Assembly (NCBI GenBank): GCA_963582935.1
Contig: CAUZSH010000010.1
Location: 1-34,703, forward strand
Direction of reading: 5' to 3'
From: CAUZSH01 sp963582935
GTDB lineage: Bacteria; Pseudomonadota; Gammaproteobacteria; Francisellales; Francisellaceae
DNA: 34,703 nucleotides
Position numbers and translations under genes: made by a program. Under the pieces are notes generated by a model. The model saw nothing but the letters and a program-made list of their open reading frames with translations. It searched no databases and was not told the DNA's origin. Shown here piece by piece: positions 32,707 to 34,703 of this stretch (its first letter is position 1; each line of letters begins with the position of its first letter).

Positions 32707-33159
32707 TTAACCATGTGCCGGAATTACCACCTGAGCAGGCGCAAAGATAACACTGGCGCTGTTGGGCATGGGATTCACACCATTGGTAGATTGCAAATTA
32801 ATCACAATTCCAGCTGCGGTATGAGCTTTTCCACCTTGGTCGCACTCGAAATAAAATGCACCACTAAGAGGGTATGACTGTCCATCAAAATCGGCAAGGC
32901 AATTGTAAATATATCCTTTCGGTAAAAAAGGCCGTCCATAAGCATCGACAACACCTACCGTTGTTCCACCGTCCTGCCCTACTTTTGAACCACCGATAGT
33001 CCCTGCTGCGTGAATACTAGTTGAAATATAATCTGCATTAGAATCGTTAGTGTAATATAGGGTCTTAAAGGTTGTGCCTGCCGCGAAAGCTGCAAAAGAA
33101 AAAGAGCTAATAACTAAGGTCATTGCAATACGGTTAAGGGGTAATTTATTTTTTTTCAT
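32707..33159 (-). CDS. Secreted hypothetical protein, 150 residues
   Basis: The N-terminus has a Sec signal peptide (about residues 1-26: MKKNKLPLNR, then a hydrophobic core and an AFAAG cleavage site), leaving a mature protein of about 124 residues. The mature part is rich in Gly, Ser, Thr and aromatic residues and contains two Cys (IYNCLADFDGQ and FECDQGG) that could form a disulfide. No lipobox and no membrane helix. I do not recognise a family; small periplasmic or extracellular proteins of this kind are often lineage-specific. The ATG lies 9 bases after a GAGA site. Confidence 0.65.
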   Translation of the reverse strand: MKKNKLPLNRIAMTLVISSFSFAAFAAGTTFKTLYYTNDSNADYISTSIHAAGTIGGSKVGQDGGTTVGVVDAYGRPFLPKGYIYNCLADFDGQSYPLSGAFYFECDQGGKAHTAAGIVINLQSTNGVNPMPNSASVIFAPAQVVIPAHG

Positions 33160-33316
33160 AATATGTGTCTCATTTCGTTAGTTTTATTGGAGCATATATT
33201 AAGACACCACCTCTAACAATGACTATTGCCTCAGAGTCATTTTTAGTCATCTTTAATTAAATGTAGTTCCGTTCTATCTGGTTGATATCGCGTTACTTAT
33301 CTTTTTTCTCTGGTAC

Positions 33317-33395
33317 AAAGCCCCTAATACTATCACCTAGAATTTGACCTCTTTATGGTTTTGAATTCATATACTAGGAAATGTTAAAATAGGCT
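33317..33395 (+). repeat. 79-bp dyad repeat, copy 2 (MITE-like)
   Basis: Second copy of the repeat at 32325-32403. Here the ends are AGCC (33319-33322) and GGCT (33392-33395), and inner blocks CCTAG (33336-33340) and CTAGG (33374-33378) lie at equal distances, all centred at 33357. About 21 of 37 positions of the two arms are complementary by eye. This is a diverged inverted repeat, as in a miniature transposable element or a symmetric protein-binding site. The promoter-like pair TTGAAT/TAAAAT (18-base spacing) ends about 35 bases before the ATG of the 35-residue ORF. Confidence 0.8.
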
Positions 33396-33426
33396 CGCCA
33401 CTAAAAAATCATAATGGGGGTTATGT

Positions 33427-33534
33427 ATGAGAGTAGCAAGTGTGATTATTATGATTAGTTTGAGCGTCGTTGGTGTTGTTGTGAGTGAAAGTAGCAGGGT
33501 GCTTTCAAACAACATTGTTATTATAAATTCCTAA
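33427..33534 (+). CDS. Possible hydrophobic microprotein, 35 residues
   Basis: The ORF starts MRVASVIIMISLSVVGVVVS, a single hydrophobic helix resembling an uncleaved signal anchor, and ends in a short polar tail. GGGGG lies six bases upstream of the ATG, and a promoter-like element lies in repeat copy 2 just upstream. Such single-helix peptides occur as small membrane proteins and as type I toxins, but there is no direct evidence for either. Real-gene status is uncertain. Confidence 0.35.
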   Translation: MRVASVIIMISLSVVGVVVSESSRVLSNNIVIINS

Positions 33535-33642
33535 ACATTAATGATTAAAAATTTAGAGAATAGATAATCTAAATTTTGTATTAACATACACCTAACTTAA
33601 TGATTTAATTAGAAAGAATGATTTTTTACAAGGATAATTAAG

Positions 33643-34083
33643 ATGAATACTGAATTAAGGTATATTTTAGATAAGACTAAATCTATTTATTCAATTCGAG
33701 ATGATGAAACTATATTTAATGCTTCAAAAATAATGAATGAAAACAAAATTGGTTCACTGTTGGTTTCTAATGGAGTTAATTTTCATGGAATTGTAACAGA
33801 ACGAGATTTTCTTGAAAAAGTTATTGGGTTTGGTATGGATATACATAGTTCTTATGTCAGAGATATTATGAGTACCAATCTCATAGCGATTGATTATACT
33901 AAAACCGCTCAAGAGGCTTTAAAAATAATGACAGATAAGAAGATTCGTCATTTACCTGTATACGATGATAATGATAATTTCTTTGGCTTAGCTTCGATAG
34001 GTGATTTAGCTAAATGGGCTAGTAGTCGATATTTTGAAAAGAAAGATGAGGTTGCTAAGCTTGTTGATTATATATCACAGTGA
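33643..34083 (+). CDS. CBS-domain protein, 146 residues
   Basis: A stand-alone pair of CBS domains. The first spans about residues 8-65 (SIRDDETIFNASKIMNENKIGSLLV, then GIVTERDFLEKVI) and the second about 75-130 (VRDIMSTNLIAIDYTKTAQEALKIM, then HLPVYDDNDNFFGLASIGDLAKW). Such proteins bind adenine nucleotides and regulate partners; the ligand and target here are unknown. An AAGGA site precedes the ATG. Its neighbours are a repeat-linked ORF and an IS91-type fragment, so the gene sits in accessory DNA. Unlike neighbours in the core region, it shows very AT-rich codon use. Confidence 0.85.
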   Translation: MNTELRYILDKTKSIYSIRDDETIFNASKIMNENKIGSLLVSNGVNFHGIVTERDFLEKVIGFGMDIHSSYVRDIMSTNLIAIDYTKTAQEALKIMTDKKIRHLPVYDDNDNFFGLASIGDLAKWASSRYFEKKDEVAKLVDYISQ

Positions 34084-34284
34084 TTGGCCCAAAATTTGAA
34101 TTTAGAAAATACATGCAATAATATCTAAGACTTTACCGCACTGCAATTACACCCTATATTTTTATACCTAAGAAAAGGCACGATTAGCCCTTTAAGCCAA
34201 AGAGTTTGAATCTGTGCGCTATTTGACCATCATGTCATAAAGGCGTATCATTTTATAACTTTGTTAGTTTAGTTGCTTTTAGCT

Positions 34285-34695
34285 ATGTTTAAAACAGTTA
34301 AGAGTAAGTTTCTAAGATTCAAACAAGTCTTCCAAGATGGTTGGGATCAATTTGTGTTTGACCACCCAAAATATAATACCAACTACTATGCTGGTGAAGT
34401 CAAAAAGATGCTAAAATGTGGTAGTCCAGAAGGTGGCTTCATGACTTTTAAGTGCATGGAGTGCGGCAAGGGTGAGCATAAAGTCAATCTTAGCTGTAAA
34501 GGGCGGTTTTGCCCGCAGTGTGGCAAACGCCATGCTAGAGAGTGTATGACTAAAATAGCAAATATGCTTTTCAGAGGGATTCGCTATCGTCAAATAGTGT
34601 TGAACATGCCAGAGCAATTCAGAGAGCCATTTAGTAATCATAAAAATCAAGGTAAATTATATACACAATACATGGGGATATCTCATACCTGCTAA
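34285..34695 (+). pseudogene. IS91-family transposase, truncated N-terminal part
   Basis: About 136 residues from ATG 34285. The cysteine-rich zinc-binding module of IS91 transposases is clear: CMECGKGEHKVNLSCKGRF followed by CPQCGKRHARECM. The LFRGIRYRQIVLNMPEQFREPF stretch that follows is also typical. Full-length members are around 400 residues and carry catalytic His and Tyr motifs further on; here a TAA ends the frame at 34693-34695, so the protein is truncated or frameshifted. The window ends eight bases later, so the rest of the element cannot be judged. Confidence 0.75.
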
Positions 34696-34703
34696 CTAGA
34701 AGT

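Noticed and set aside
1..34703. tRNA genes and CRISPR arrays
   Set aside because: No T-loop-like GTTCGA pattern with a foldable cloverleaf and no regularly spaced short repeats were seen on either strand.

Overview
The window reads as AT-rich gammaproteobacterial chromosome. The housekeeping genes are gammaproteobacterial in type: an msbA-lpxK lipid A pair, RpoS, DsbB, CCA-adding enzyme, RhlE and a full-length bacterial AspS. Together with a poly-gamma-glutamate cluster of the pgsB-pgsC-pgsW kind, this fits a Francisella- or Fastidiosibacter-like, possibly host-associated, lineage. That placement is inference from gene content and protein character; no rRNA gene was recognised to test it.

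Layout. 1-2.1 kb is an accessory edge: a LysE-type exporter, a pair of tiny coupled minus-strand ORFs ending in a perfect palindrome, a GC-rich hairpin-bearing stretch without a convincing gene, and a small lipoprotein. 2.2-3.5 kb is rhlE. 3.6-4.4 kb holds remnants of two insertion sequences. 4.5-8.9 kb is a two-gene RND efflux operon on the minus strand, followed by dsbB and cca. 10.8-13.6 kb is msbA-lpxK on the plus strand. mgtE carries a stop at codon 7 of its natural reading frame; rpoS and an MFS carrier follow. 17.8-22.6 kb is minus strand: an EamA transporter, a metallophosphoesterase overlapping acs, and a trans-sulfuration PLP enzyme. 22.8-26.8 kb is plus strand: phosphatidylglycerophosphate synthase, glycerol kinase and aspartyl-tRNA synthetase. 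Next come a 33-residue microprotein gene with its own promoter and terminator, a P-loop ATPase, and sppA followed by pgsB-pgsC-pgsW (27.8-31.6 kb).

31.6-34.7 kb is a second accessory region. It has about 800 bases of decayed sequence, a 59-residue protein, a secreted 150-residue protein, two copies of a 79-bp repeat with internal dyad symmetry flanking those two genes, a 35-residue ORF behind one repeat copy, a CBS-domain protein, and a truncated IS91-type transposase at the edge.

Functional links. GlpK makes the glycerol-3-phosphate that PgsA uses for phospholipid synthesis. MsbA and LpxK act in lipid A assembly. PgsB polymerises gamma-linked glutamate with PgsC, and PgsW is the family's conserved partner. 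The most unusual points are the mgtE nonsense codon, the duplicated dyad repeat, the stand-alone 33-residue gene, and the coupled ORF pair next to the palindrome. I saw no tRNA, recognised rRNA or CRISPR array.
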